Under the pieces are notes generated by a model that was given only the letters and a program-made list of their open reading frames with translations, was not told the origin of the DNA and did not search any database. A stretch of 64,000 nt of DNA from Acrocarpospora phusangensis (GTDB taxonomy: Bacteria; Actinomycetota; Actinomycetes; Streptosporangiales; Streptosporangiaceae): assembly GCF_016862995.1 (NCBI RefSeq), contig NZ_BOOA01000036.1, forward strand, positions 25,149-89,148. The letters run 5' to 3'. Positions within the stretch are counted from its first letter, which is position 1; each line of letters opens with the position of its first letter. This document shows, piece by piece, positions 32,872-41,054 of this stretch. The position numbers were made by a program, and so were the translations under genes.

Positions 32872-34536
32872 TCACCCGGGGCTGACGGTCACGTTGCGCA
32901 CCTCGACCTCGGCTAGCCAGGAGCGGAGCACGAACGAGCTGTCCAGGCAGTCGGCCAGCAGCGGAGGGTCGCCGGTGACCGGATACCAGGAGGTCTGAAG
33001 CACTCCGTAGTCCAGCTGGTAGGCCACCCTGTCCTGGTCGAACATGATCCGCCAGTGGTGGGTGCCCTGGTCCAGGCCCTGGGGTGGATCGGCGGGTTGG
33101 GGGCCGGGATGGGCGTTCGCGGCCGGCAGGCGTACCACCTTGATGTGGTTCTCCTGCGCTTCTTCGCCTTGGTAGAAGGCGTACTGGAGGGACAGGCCCC
33201 GCGGTTGGCTGCCGTCGAAGCGGGAGCATACGCCGATGCCGTACCCCCAGCCCATGCCCAGGAAGGGTTCCTCGGTCGGTCCCTTCACCTGGACGTCCAG
33301 ATCGACCTGGAGGCGGCACCAGGCGGGTAGCCGACCGTGGACGCCCGTCCAGGTGTAACCACCCGGGGACGCGACCGTCCAGCCATCCTCCGTGTCGGCC
33401 ACCTGGCCCTTCCTCGTGGTGTCGAAGTCCGTCAGCGAGAGCGGCAGGGCCCGGGTCTCGCCGGGGTCGGCGCAGCCGGGCGCGCCCAGGGGCACCACTC
33501 CGGTGAGGACATTCAGCGGCAGCAGCAGACCGGTCACCGCCAGTCCCACCGCGCCCAGCCGCACCAGCCGCTTGGCCAGGCGGCCGCCCGTCTGCGGACG
33601 GCCGGAAGGCCCGGGCGGCAGGTGTGGGTCCGGTACAGTCCACCCGCTGTCCACGGGGATCAGCACGTCACCCGGCTCGCCGGTGAGCGCCGCGTACAGT
33701 TCGCGTGGAGTCGGGCGGCGTTCCGGGACCTTGGTCAGCGCCCACGCGATCACGTCGCGCAGGCGCCCGTCGACGCCCTCCAGATCGGGCTCCTCGTACG
33801 CCACCCGGAAGGTGACGGCGGGCGAGTTGCCCTCCCCGAAGGGACAGCGGCCGGTCGCCGCGAACGCGGTGACCGCGCCCCACGAGAAGACGTCGGCGGC
33901 GAAGGTCACCTGGTGGTCCAGCGCCTGTTCCGGCGACATGTAGCCGGGGGTGCCGGCGAGGGTGGTCGTGAGCGTGAGCGAATCCGCCATCTGGGCGATG
34001 CCGAAGTCGATGACCTTCGGCCCGTCGGAGCCGAGCAGCACGTTTCCCGGCTTCAGATCGCGGTGCACGACGCCCGCGGCGTGGATCGCCTCCAGCGCGA
34101 GCAGCGTCCGGGTGGCGAGGTCGAGGAAGTCTGGCCCGGTGAGCGGGCCGTCCCGGGCCACCCGCTCGGCCAGATCCGGCCCGTCGACGAACTCGGTGAC
34201 GAGGTAGGCGCGGTCCCCCTCAGTCCCCGAGTCCAGGATGGGCACGGTGCAGAACCGCGCGGATTCGGCCACCCGCCGAAGGATCCTCACCTCACGCTGG
34301 AATCTGCGCCGATACCTGGGATCGCGGGCCCGCTCGCCATGGATCACCTTCACCGCGACCCGGGCGCCGGACTCCGCCTCGGCGAGGTAGACGACGCCCA
34401 TCCCGCCCTGTCCCAACCGCCGCACGATCCGGTAACCCCCGATTCGGTACGGCAGGTCGGGCACGGTCGGTTCCAACCCTCGGTGTCGGCGCCCAGACGC
34501 AACAGTCGCGTCCATGTCGACACCAGGATCTCCCAT
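32872..34536 (-). CDS. Receptor-like Ser/Thr protein kinase (PknB-type)
   Basis: 554-residue Hanks-type kinase. The kinase domain spans about 35-285: glycine loop GQGGMG at 42-47, Lys63 (AVKV), HRDLKPGN at 158-165, DFG at 177-179, and SPE at 201-203. A membrane helix lies at about 326-350, followed by an extracellular domain of about 200 residues (WGYGIGVCSRFDGSQPRGLSLQYAFYQGEE), not made of PASTA repeats. All catalytic residues are present. ATG 34536 follows AAGGGATGG; ATG 34515 is also in frame. Beside small secreted proteins, so its outer domain might sense one of them, which is speculative. Confidence 0.87.
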   Translation of the reverse strand: MGDPGVDMDATVASGRRHRGLEPTVPDLPYRIGGYRIVRRLGQGGMGVVYLAEAESGARVAVKVIHGERARDPRYRRRFQREVRILRRVAESARFCTVPILDSGTEGDRAYLVTEFVDGPDLAERVARDGPLTGPDFLDLATRTLLALEAIHAAGVVHRDLKPGNVLLGSDGPKVIDFGIAQMADSLTLTTTLAGTPGYMSPEQALDHQVTFAADVFSWGAVTAFAATGRCPFGEGNSPAVTFRVAYEEPDLEGVDGRLRDVIAWALTKVPERRPTPRELYAALTGEPGDVLIPVDSGWTVPDPHLPPGPSGRPQTGGRLAKRLVRLGAVGLAVTGLLLPLNVLTGVVPLGAPGCADPGETRALPLSLTDFDTTRKGQVADTEDGWTVASPGGYTWTGVHGRLPAWCRLQVDLDVQVKGPTEEPFLGMGWGYGIGVCSRFDGSQPRGLSLQYAFYQGEEAQENHIKVVRLPAANAHPGPQPADPPQGLDQGTHHWRIMFDQDRVAYQLDYGVLQTSWYPVTGDPPLLADCLDSSFVLRSWLAEVEVRNVTVSPG

Positions 34537-34559
34537 CCATCCCTTAATCGGGAAATGGC

Positions 34560-34585
34560 GATGGCGTGGCTTTCGCCACGCCATC
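34560..34585. terminator. Hairpin between secreted-protein and kinase genes
   Basis: GATGGCGTGGC and GCCACGCCATC form a perfect 11-bp stem with a TTTC loop, directly after the stop of the 143-aa secreted protein gene and before the kinase start, both on the minus strand. It probably separates or attenuates the two transcripts. Confidence 0.7.
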
Positions 34586-34595
34586 ACCTCGAGCT

Positions 34596-35027
34596 TCAGT
34601 TCTTGCAGTACCTTGCGCTGCCCGAGGGCCACCATCCGACGATCACGGCTGGCGCCGCCTTCTGGAAGCGAATCTTCAGACACCGGTTGGTTTGGGCCGC
34701 GGTTTTCACCGTCTTCTGCACGGACCTGGCCACGACGACGAGCCCGAAGCAGGCCGCCTTCGCCTTCCAATCGGACAGCTTGTTGCACTCTCCGAGGCTC
34801 GACCGGCCGATGGACGGCAGCTTCGCTAGCTTGCGGGTGAGGCTGCGGCTGAAATAGAGGTTGCACGTCGCGTTGTACCAGTGGCCGCAGTCAAGCCCGA
34901 AGGACGTGAGGCCGCTGGTGGTCGTGGTCGTGGTCGTCCCGGTGGCGGCCTGCGCGCCGGCCGCGGCCCCGGTCATGAGGCCGACGGTCAGGGTGATGGT
35001 CGCGAACAGCTGGAGGATGCGTTGCAT
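34596..35027 (-). CDS. Small secreted Cys-rich protein, 143 aa
   Basis: Signal peptide (MQRILQLFATITLTVGLMTG, cleavage near AQAA at about 28), a run of Thr (GTTTTTTTSG), and a mature basic domain with six Cys (DCGHWYNATCNL, GECNK, AACFG, NRCLK, RYCKN), which suggests three disulfides. ATG 35027 follows GAGGAAGGG at seven bases. It ends at a hairpin before the kinase gene and begins 62 nt after the SARP-STAND gene, so it could be under that regulator. No known family was recognised; toxin-like, inhibitor-like or signalling roles are all possible. Confidence 0.72.
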   Translation of the reverse strand: MQRILQLFATITLTVGLMTGAAAGAQAATGTTTTTTTSGLTSFGLDCGHWYNATCNLYFSRSLTRKLAKLPSIGRSSLGECNKLSDWKAKAACFGLVVVARSVQKTVKTAAQTNRCLKIRFQKAAPAVIVGWWPSGSARYCKN

Positions 35028-35089
35028 CGCTCTGCCCTTCCTCTGCGCGGGCGGTTCCCGCGTCAGGGACAGCGTGCGATCAGAGGGGT

Positions 35090-37864
35090 TCAGGATCGTT
35101 TCAGTCTGCGTGAAGTCTCGGCGAGGCCGTACTGGTCGCCGAGTTCGCTGAACATCGAGTAGGCCAGGTCCAGTTCGTCCGCTCGGCCGGTGATGTCGCC
35201 GATCGTGGTGAGCGCCCATGCGTGCCCGTATCGATCTCCCAGGGCGCGCAGGCGCCTGGCAGCCTCGCCCGCGTGCTCCCCGGCCTCGGGATCACCCTGG
35301 GCCGCCAGGACCATGGCCATGCTGAGCAGCGCGTTCGCGGTCAATCTCGGGTCACGCAGGCGGCGTTCCGCCAGGTCCCGCTCCTCCTCCGCATGCTGGC
35401 GCGCCGCGCTCACCTCTCCCCGCACCAGCCGTACGGAGACCAGGCCATGAAGGCAGGCGGCCTGGCCGTAGCGGTCGCCGAGGTCGCGGGCCGAACGCAG
35501 CGCGCTGAGGAGGCAGGCGAGCGCGGTTTCCTGGTCCCCGGCCCGGTGCCGGACGACGCCGAGCGCGCGCACGCAGGCGGCCTCGCCGCGCCGGTCGCCG
35601 CAACTGCGGAACTCGGCCCGTCCCTGGGCGAGCGAGCGCTCCGCCTGCTCGAGCCGGGACTGGTCCAGCCGGGCCACACCGAGCCGGAACAGGACCCGGG
35701 CGCGCTCCCCGGCATCGCCGTACCGGATCAGTTGCCCAAGGCTCGACTGGTAGGTCTCGATCGCGCCCGCGAGGTCGCGCTCGGCCCGCTGCTGGTCGCC
35801 GAGATCGCGCAGGACCAGCGCCACACCGAGCGAGTCCCCGTCGGCACGGGCGGCGGCGAGCGCGTGCCGGTTGACGGTCCGCCATTCGTCCTGCTGGTGG
35901 CGTACTTCCAGGAAAGGCGTCAGGGCGTGCGCGAGCCGCCACGCGTGTCCGGGCAGGCGGTGCAGGTCGGCCACCAGCGCGGTCAGGAAGCCGAGCTCGG
36001 CGTCCAGCCACTCGATCGAGTCACGGATCTCGGTCGTGCCCATGCTGACCGCCTCCGGAACAGGGCTCGTGCCGAACCCCTCCGAGGTCAGCGGGAGGAC
36101 GGCCGCCCGCACCCGGGTCAGCGCCACCCGCGCGAGGCGGGACAGGGCCGGCGCGGCGTCCTCGGGCGGGAGCCGTTCGCGGGCCATCAGCTGGGTGAGC
36201 TCGTGCATGCGGAACCGGTCCTGGCCCGCGTCGTCGCAGGCCAGCCGCTGCAGCAGGCCGCAATCGGCGATCACGTCGAGGGCGGCGGGACCACCGGCGA
36301 GGGGTTCCGCGATCCAGGCCGCGAAGCTCGAGGCGGTGATCGCGGTCAGCCGCGCGAGCAGCGCCTGCGGCCGGGGGTCGAGGCCCTCGTAGGCCAGGCT
36401 GAGCAGGGGCCGGACCCCGGTGTCGCCCGCGCGGAACTCGTCCAGGCGGGCGGCCTCGTCCCGCAGCCGCCGAGCGAGCCCCCGGGCAGAACGGTCCCGG
36501 CTGGCCGCCAGCCGCGCCGCCGCCGCCCGGACCGCGATGGGCAGCCCGGCGCAGGCGTCGAGCACACTCGTGGTGGCCTCGCCGTCGGCCTCAGCCCGCG
36601 CCCGCCCGGCCATCCGCTCCAGTAGTTCGCGGGACTCGGCCGCCGTGAAGACGTCCACCTCGAACGGCTCGGTTCCGGCCAGCCCGGCCAGCGCCGAGCG
36701 GCTCGTGATGATCGCCAGTGAGCCCGGGCCGGTCGGCATCAGCGGGCGCACCTGCTCCTCGTCGGTCGCGTTGTCGAGCAGGACGAGGAGTCTGCGATCC
36801 GCGGTGAGCGTCCGGTAGACCGCGGTCCGCTCCTCCATGGTCGCGGGGATCGAACCGCCCGGGTAGCCGAACGCGCGCAGGAACCGGGCGAGCGTCCCGG
36901 CCGCGTCCGGCTGCCTGCGCAGATCCGCGAACAGCTGGCCCCCGGGAAACCGCGCCCGATGCCGCCAAGCCATGTGTACGGCGAGCGTGGACTTGCCCAC
37001 TCCCGCGTGGCCGTACAGGACGATGGGGTGCGGCCCGTGCGCGGGGCTGCGGGCGATCGCGGCCGACAAGCCGCTGAGCAGCTCGCGCCGGCCAACGAAG
37101 GAGCGGTCGTCGGAGGGAAGCTCCGCAGGGGTGCGGACCTCCTCCGCGTCCAGGGCCGGGTCCTCGCGGAGCATGCGTTCGTGCACTCGGCGCAGTACGG
37201 CGGACGGCTCGGCGCCGAGTTCCTCGGCCAGGACCTGGCGCACCCGGTGGTAGTGGGAGAGCGCCTCGCCGAGGTTGCCGGAGCGGTACAGGGCGACCAT
37301 CAGGAGCAGGTGGACATGCTCCCGCAGCGGGTACCTGCGGGCCAGATTTCTGAGCCGGACGACGCACTCGCGGTGGTGACCGAGCCCGATCCGGACGTCG
37401 CAGAGCTCCTCTTCCACGGCCGCGCGCTGTTCCTCCAGCGCGGCGGCCTCCATTCGCCGCAGGTGATCGGAGTCCACGTCGGCCAGCGCAGGACCGCGCC
37501 ACAGGTCCAGCGCCTGCTCCAGGGTGCGGATGCGGGTGACCGGGTCCTCGTCCCGGCGGTCGGCCAGGTCGCGGAACCGCCACACGTCGACCCGGTCCGG
37601 CTCGACCCGCAGCCGGTATCCGGCCGGGACGGTCTCGATCAGATCCCTTGGCAGGATCTTCCGCAGGTCGCTGACGTAGACCTTGATCACGCCGGTGGTG
37701 ATCTCGCGGTCACCCGTCAGCGCCTCCTGCAACAGCTCGAGGGAGACGGGGCGTCCCCCTTCAAGGGCGAGCACGGCGAGGACCGCGCGATGGCGCGGTA
37801 CCCGGATCGGGATGATCCGATCGCCGTCCACGACCTCGAGCGGGCCGAGGAGGTTGAAATCCAT
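35090..37864 (-). CDS. AfsR/SARP-type STAND regulator (BTAD-NB-ARC-TPR)
   Basis: 924-residue regulator. Residues 1-95 are an OmpR-type winged helix (MDFNLLGPLEVVDGD, then VIKVYVSDLRKILP and AGYRLRVEPD), about 97-240 a BTAD domain (VDVWRFRDL to VLRRVHERML), and NB-ARC ATPase with Walker A GHAGVGKS at 285-292 and Walker B RLLVLLDNATDEEQ at about 342-355. C-terminal TPRs fill about 640-920. This is the full AfsR architecture, a pleiotropic or pathway-specific activator type. ATG 37864 gives the conserved start; GTG 37873 is also possible; no strong Shine-Dalgarno. Confidence 0.9.
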   Translation of the reverse strand: MDFNLLGPLEVVDGDRIIPIRVPRHRAVLAVLALEGGRPVSLELLQEALTGDREITTGVIKVYVSDLRKILPRDLIETVPAGYRLRVEPDRVDVWRFRDLADRRDEDPVTRIRTLEQALDLWRGPALADVDSDHLRRMEAAALEEQRAAVEEELCDVRIGLGHHRECVVRLRNLARRYPLREHVHLLLMVALYRSGNLGEALSHYHRVRQVLAEELGAEPSAVLRRVHERMLREDPALDAEEVRTPAELPSDDRSFVGRRELLSGLSAAIARSPAHGPHPIVLYGHAGVGKSTLAVHMAWRHRARFPGGQLFADLRRQPDAAGTLARFLRAFGYPGGSIPATMEERTAVYRTLTADRRLLVLLDNATDEEQVRPLMPTGPGSLAIITSRSALAGLAGTEPFEVDVFTAAESRELLERMAGRARAEADGEATTSVLDACAGLPIAVRAAAARLAASRDRSARGLARRLRDEAARLDEFRAGDTGVRPLLSLAYEGLDPRPQALLARLTAITASSFAAWIAEPLAGGPAALDVIADCGLLQRLACDDAGQDRFRMHELTQLMARERLPPEDAAPALSRLARVALTRVRAAVLPLTSEGFGTSPVPEAVSMGTTEIRDSIEWLDAELGFLTALVADLHRLPGHAWRLAHALTPFLEVRHQQDEWRTVNRHALAAARADGDSLGVALVLRDLGDQQRAERDLAGAIETYQSSLGQLIRYGDAGERARVLFRLGVARLDQSRLEQAERSLAQGRAEFRSCGDRRGEAACVRALGVVRHRAGDQETALACLLSALRSARDLGDRYGQAACLHGLVSVRLVRGEVSAARQHAEEERDLAERRLRDPRLTANALLSMAMVLAAQGDPEAGEHAGEAARRLRALGDRYGHAWALTTIGDITGRADELDLAYSMFSELGDQYGLAETSRRLKRS

Positions 37865-37937
37865 GATGTCCACATTTGACAACGCTTCGCCCACCTTGCA
37901 AGCCCAATGCAGGACCCGCCACCCCGGTTTCACGCAG

Positions 37938-37970
37938 GAAGGCATGGCGACTCCCGGTCGCCATGCCTTC
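37938..37970. terminator. Hairpin terminator after CHAP relic
   Basis: GAAGGCATGGCGAC and GTCGCCATGCCTTC make a perfect 14-bp stem with a 5-nt loop, between the CHAP pseudogene (minus strand, ending 37986) and the AfsR-like gene start. Confidence 0.75.
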
Positions 37971-37985
37971 TCCTCGGTCGCTTCG

Positions 37986-38273
37986 TCAGGCGACGTTCCA
38001 GTCGCCGATGAGGACGACCGCGTCGCCCGGCTGCGGGGTGTACCCGCTCCCCCTGGTGTGCCACGTTCCGTACGCACGCGACCGGTGCTGGGGCAGCCGG
38101 TCCCCGGCTTCCACGGGCGGAAGAAACCGGTGTAGTAGTTGCAGCCACTGCCCATCGGGCTCTCGTGGTTGCGTGTGCCGTTGTTCAGCTCGCTCTGGGC
38201 GGCGGAGACGATCGCGGGGCCTGCTCACCGCGAAGGCCGGAGCGGCCGTGACGGCCGTGAGGCTGGTGGTCAC
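37986..38273 (-). pseudogene. Decayed secreted CHAP-domain protein
   Basis: Pieces of one protein lie in two reading frames. Frame one gives a signal-peptide tail (TAVTAAPAFA); frame two gives QSELNNGTRNHESPMGSG and CNYYTGFFRPWKPGTGCP; frame one resumes with YGTWHTRGSGYTPQPGDAVV and stops soon after. In intact actinobacterial CHAP/amidase-like proteins about 40 residues with the catalytic Cys separate the last two pieces and the His-containing end follows, so both are deleted here. A terminator hairpin still follows it. Confidence 0.7.
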
Positions 38274-38286
38274 GACGGTGGTGGCG

Positions 38287-38622
38287 GCCAGCGCTGGCCG
38301 GCACCAGCATCGGCGCTCTCAACGGCATCGTGCCGGCCAGCGCGCCCACCCTGGAGGAGGGCACGACCAGACTGGTGGAGCTGTGGACGAGGCTGACCGA
38401 CAGTTTCGGAGACGATATCGACGGGGAGAAGAGCTGGCATCGCGGATATTCCGGATGTTCGGCACCCGAAGTGAGCTGGAGCGGCTGATCGAGGAGGCGA
38501 TCGACGAGCGGACGATGGCGACCGGTATTCCGACGCGGGTGGCCGCCTTCCCCGTGCCGCCCCCTATGCCGAAGGCCGCCCGCAGGGCCCGATTCGGCCC
38601 AGAAAATTCGATCACGAAATGA
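38287..38622 (+). pseudogene. Fragment of patatin-like phospholipase
   Basis: On the plus strand LAGTSIGALNGIVPASAPTL contains the patatin nucleophile motif GxSxG (GTSIG) followed by EGTTRLVELWTRLTD, as in bacterial patatins. The frame then breaks, and another frame gives FRMFGTRSELERLIEEAIDE, which resembles the following patatin segment, ending at TGA 38622. The N-terminus and the catalytic DG[GA] motif are missing. It is head-to-head with the CHAP relic and a 14-bp inverted repeat (38291-38304 and 38330-38343) lies within it. Confidence 0.55.
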
Positions 38623-38659
38623 AGAAACCCCAGCTCACGGCACGTGAGCTGGGGTTTCT
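38623..38659. terminator. Terminator of tRNA-Lys
   Basis: A perfect 17-bp stem (AGAAACCCCAGCTCACG with its complement) and GCA loop, seven bases beyond the 3' end of tRNA-Lys. On the minus strand the stem is followed by a T-rich stretch, so it fits an intrinsic terminator. It also flanks the patatin relic on the other side. Confidence 0.82.
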
Positions 38660-38665
38660 CCGGCG

Positions 38666-38739
38666 TGCGCCGCCAGGGACTCGAACCCCGGACCCGCTGA
38701 TTAAGAGTCAGCTGCTCTAACCAACTGAGCTAGCGGCGC
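38666..38739 (-). tRNA. tRNA-Lys (CTT)
   Basis: 74-nt cloverleaf on the minus strand: acceptor GCGCCGC pairs with GCGGCGC, D arm GCTC-AGTTGGTTA-GAGC, anticodon arm GCTGA-CTCTTAA-TCAGC with anticodon CTT, and T arm with GGTTCGAGTCC. The discriminator is A and no CCA is encoded. It borders a stretch of gene relics (37986-38622), consistent with tRNA genes serving as insertion points, but no integrase or direct att repeat is seen. Confidence 0.95.
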
Positions 38740-38826
38740 GCTGAAGCTCTTAAAGATTAGCGCACTGCGCGGAGCGGTCGAAACCGGTTAAAGTAGAACA
38801 ACATTCGGTCAGGGAGGGGAGCGGGG

Positions 38827-39669
38827 ATGGCCTGGTTCGCGGCGCCTCGGGAGGTCGGGGAGCGGTTGCGGGAGGTCGACTACCTGGCGGATGAGGGGAT
38901 CGTCACATCGGTCTTCCTGGCGGGCGCGTTGGGGAAGCCGTTGCTGGTCGAAGGGCCGGCGGGAGTGGGGAAGACGCAGCTGGCCAAGGCGGTGGCGGTG
39001 GCTTCGGGCGCGGAGCTGGTCCGGTTGCAGTGCTACGAAGGGCTGGACGAGGCTCGGGCGCTCTACGAGTGGAACTACAAGAAGCAGCTGCTGCGGATCC
39101 AGGCGGAGGACGACGCGTGGGACGACATCTTCTCGGAGGAGTTCCTGCTGGAACGGCCACTGTTGAAGGCGATTCGCAGTGACGCGCCGACGGTGCTGCT
39201 CATCGACGAGATCGACAAGGCGGACGTCGAGGTCGAGGGGCTGTTGCTGGAGATCCTCTCGGACTACCAGGTGACGATTCCGGAGTTGGGGACGATCACG
39301 GCGGTGCGCAGGCCGTACGTGGTGCTGACGTCGAACGCGACGCGGGAGTTGAGTGAGGCGCTGAAGCGGCGGTGCCTGTATCTGCACCTGGGGTACCCGA
39401 CGCCGGAGCGGGAGCGGGACATCGTGCTCGCGCAGGTACCCGGGCTGGCGGGCAATCTCGCGGAGCAGTTGGCGCGGACGGTGGCGACGTTGCGGAGCCT
39501 GGAGCTGAAGAAGTCGCCGAGCATCGCCGAGACGATCGACTGGGGGCACACGCTGCTCGCGCTGGGGCGTGCGGAGCTGACCGGGGACACGATCACCGAG
39601 ACGCTGGGCGTGGTGTTGAAACACCATTCGGATCAGGCGCGGGCGGTCAAGGAACTGGGGCTTTCCTAG
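38827..39669 (+). CDS. MoxR-type AAA+ ATPase
   Basis: 280-residue AAA+ ATPase of the MoxR/CoxD-like group. Walker A EGPAGVGKT at 42-50, Walker B VLLIDEIDK at 123-131, sensor 1 LTSNATRELSEALKRRCLYL. MoxR ATPases act as chaperones with VWA-domain partners, often in maturation of metal-dependent enzymes. Start ATG 38827 follows GGGAGGGGAG. The VWA partner gene begins 16 nt downstream. No CO dehydrogenase or other obvious client is in the window. Confidence 0.9.
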   Translation: MAWFAAPREVGERLREVDYLADEGIVTSVFLAGALGKPLLVEGPAGVGKTQLAKAVAVASGAELVRLQCYEGLDEARALYEWNYKKQLLRIQAEDDAWDDIFSEEFLLERPLLKAIRSDAPTVLLIDEIDKADVEVEGLLLEILSDYQVTIPELGTITAVRRPYVVLTSNATRELSEALKRRCLYLHLGYPTPERERDIVLAQVPGLAGNLAEQLARTVATLRSLELKKSPSIAETIDWGHTLLALGRAELTGDTITETLGVVLKHHSDQARAVKELGLS

Positions 39670-39685
39670 CCAACGAGGAGATTCG

Positions 39686-41050
39686 ATGATCGGGCGGCAT
39701 GTCGGGTTCGTGGCGGCCCTGCGGGAGGCGGGGATGCCGGTTTCGCTGGCCGAAGGGCTGGACGCGGCGAACGCGCTCATGGTCATCGATCTGATGGATC
39801 GGGAGACTTTGCGGGAGGCGTACGCGGCGACGCTGGTCAAGCGGCCGATGCATCGGGCGGGCTTCGACGTGCTGTTCGATCTCTGGTTTCCGGCGGTCAC
39901 GTCGGGCGAGGGACCGGAAGACCAGGCAGAGCGGGCCGAGTACGACGCGGACACACCGGTCGAGGACCTGCGGAGTGTGCTGCAAGGGCTGCTGATGGGC
40001 AACGCGGACGATCCGGCTTTCCGGGAGTTCGTCCGGGACATGGTCGAGCGATTCGGCAGGGTTGAGGCCGGGCCGGGGCGGCAGTCGTGGTTCTCCTATT
40101 CGGTGCTGCGGGCGCTCTCGCCGGACACGTTGATCGCCCGGATGCTGAATCAGATGCTCAGCGAGCGCGGCGGGCTGCCGGAGAAGCTTGCACGTCAGCA
40201 AATATCGTCAAATATCAGGAAGTTCGAGGAAGCGGTGGCTTCCGAAGTGCGGCGGCGGATCGCGGAGGAGTCCGGGATCGAGAGGATCGCCCGGTCCGCG
40301 GTCCGGCCGCCCGTCGATCGGCTCGACTTCCTGCGGGTGACGAAGGCCGAGCTCGCGCAGCTGCGCCGTGAGGTGTATCCGCTCGCCCGCCGCCTGGCCA
40401 GCCGCTTGACGTACAAACACCGGCGCGGGCATCAGGGACGGCTCGATTTCCGCCGGACCGTAAGGGCTTCGCTGTCCACCGGCGGCGTGCCGCTGACCAC
40501 CCACCTTCGACCGAAACGCCCGCACAAACCGGAACTGGTCATCCTGTGCGACGCGAGCGACTCGGTGTCGAGTTTCTCCCAGTTCACTCTGCTGCTCACT
40601 TTTGCCCTCCGCGAGCAGTTCACGAAGGTACGCGCATTCGCTTTCGTGGACACCGTTGACGAAATCACCAAATACTTCGCCCCCGGCACAGACGTCCTCG
40701 ATGCCATCACCCAAATGACGAATGAAGCGGACATAACCCGCTTCGGACGGACCAATTACGGCAACGTCTTCACCCGTTTCTCCGAACGGTACGGCGACGC
40801 GGTCGGCCCCAAAACCTCCCTGCTGATCCTCGGCGACGCCCGTTCCAACTACCAGCCGCCCGCCCTGGACACCCTCAAGCGGCTGGCCTCCCAGGCCCGG
40901 CACGCGTACTGGCTCAACCCGGAACCCCGCGCCCAGTGGGACACCGGCGACTCCGTCGCCACCGGCTACGGCGCGGTCGTCCCGATGTACGAATGCCGGA
41001 ACATCACCCAGCTCGCCGCCTTCATCGAAAGCACCGACGTAGGCGGATAA
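39686..41050 (+). CDS. VWA-domain protein (CoxE-like)
   Basis: 454-residue VWA protein. The C-terminal von Willebrand A domain carries the MIDAS motif D289-A-S291-D-S293 in VILCDASDSVSSF and a later Asp in LILGDARSNY. The N-terminal half is helical (EGLDAANALMVIDLMDRETL). The family works with MoxR ATPases, and gene order and 16-nt spacing agree. Base composition is slightly less GC-rich around 40190-40760 than in neighbours. Its TAA ends 4 bp before the convergent NERD gene stop. Confidence 0.88.
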   Translation: MIGRHVGFVAALREAGMPVSLAEGLDAANALMVIDLMDRETLREAYAATLVKRPMHRAGFDVLFDLWFPAVTSGEGPEDQAERAEYDADTPVEDLRSVLQGLLMGNADDPAFREFVRDMVERFGRVEAGPGRQSWFSYSVLRALSPDTLIARMLNQMLSERGGLPEKLARQQISSNIRKFEEAVASEVRRRIAEESGIERIARSAVRPPVDRLDFLRVTKAELAQLRREVYPLARRLASRLTYKHRRGHQGRLDFRRTVRASLSTGGVPLTTHLRPKRPHKPELVILCDASDSVSSFSQFTLLLTFALREQFTKVRAFAFVDTVDEITKYFAPGTDVLDAITQMTNEADITRFGRTNYGNVFTRFSERYGDAVGPKTSLLILGDARSNYQPPALDTLKRLASQARHAYWLNPEPRAQWDTGDSVATGYGAVVPMYECRNITQLAAFIESTDVGG

Positions 41051-41054
41051 AAGC

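Noticed and set aside
34915..34950. Trinucleotide run (ACC/ACG) in the 143-aa secreted protein gene considered as a separate repeat element
   Set aside because: It simply encodes the Thr run after the signal peptide and is in frame.
38291..38343. 14-bp inverted repeat (GCGCTGGCCGGCAC) considered as terminal repeats of a transposon
   Set aside because: Only 25 bp lie between the arms, no transposase or target duplication is seen, and it falls in patatin relic sequence.
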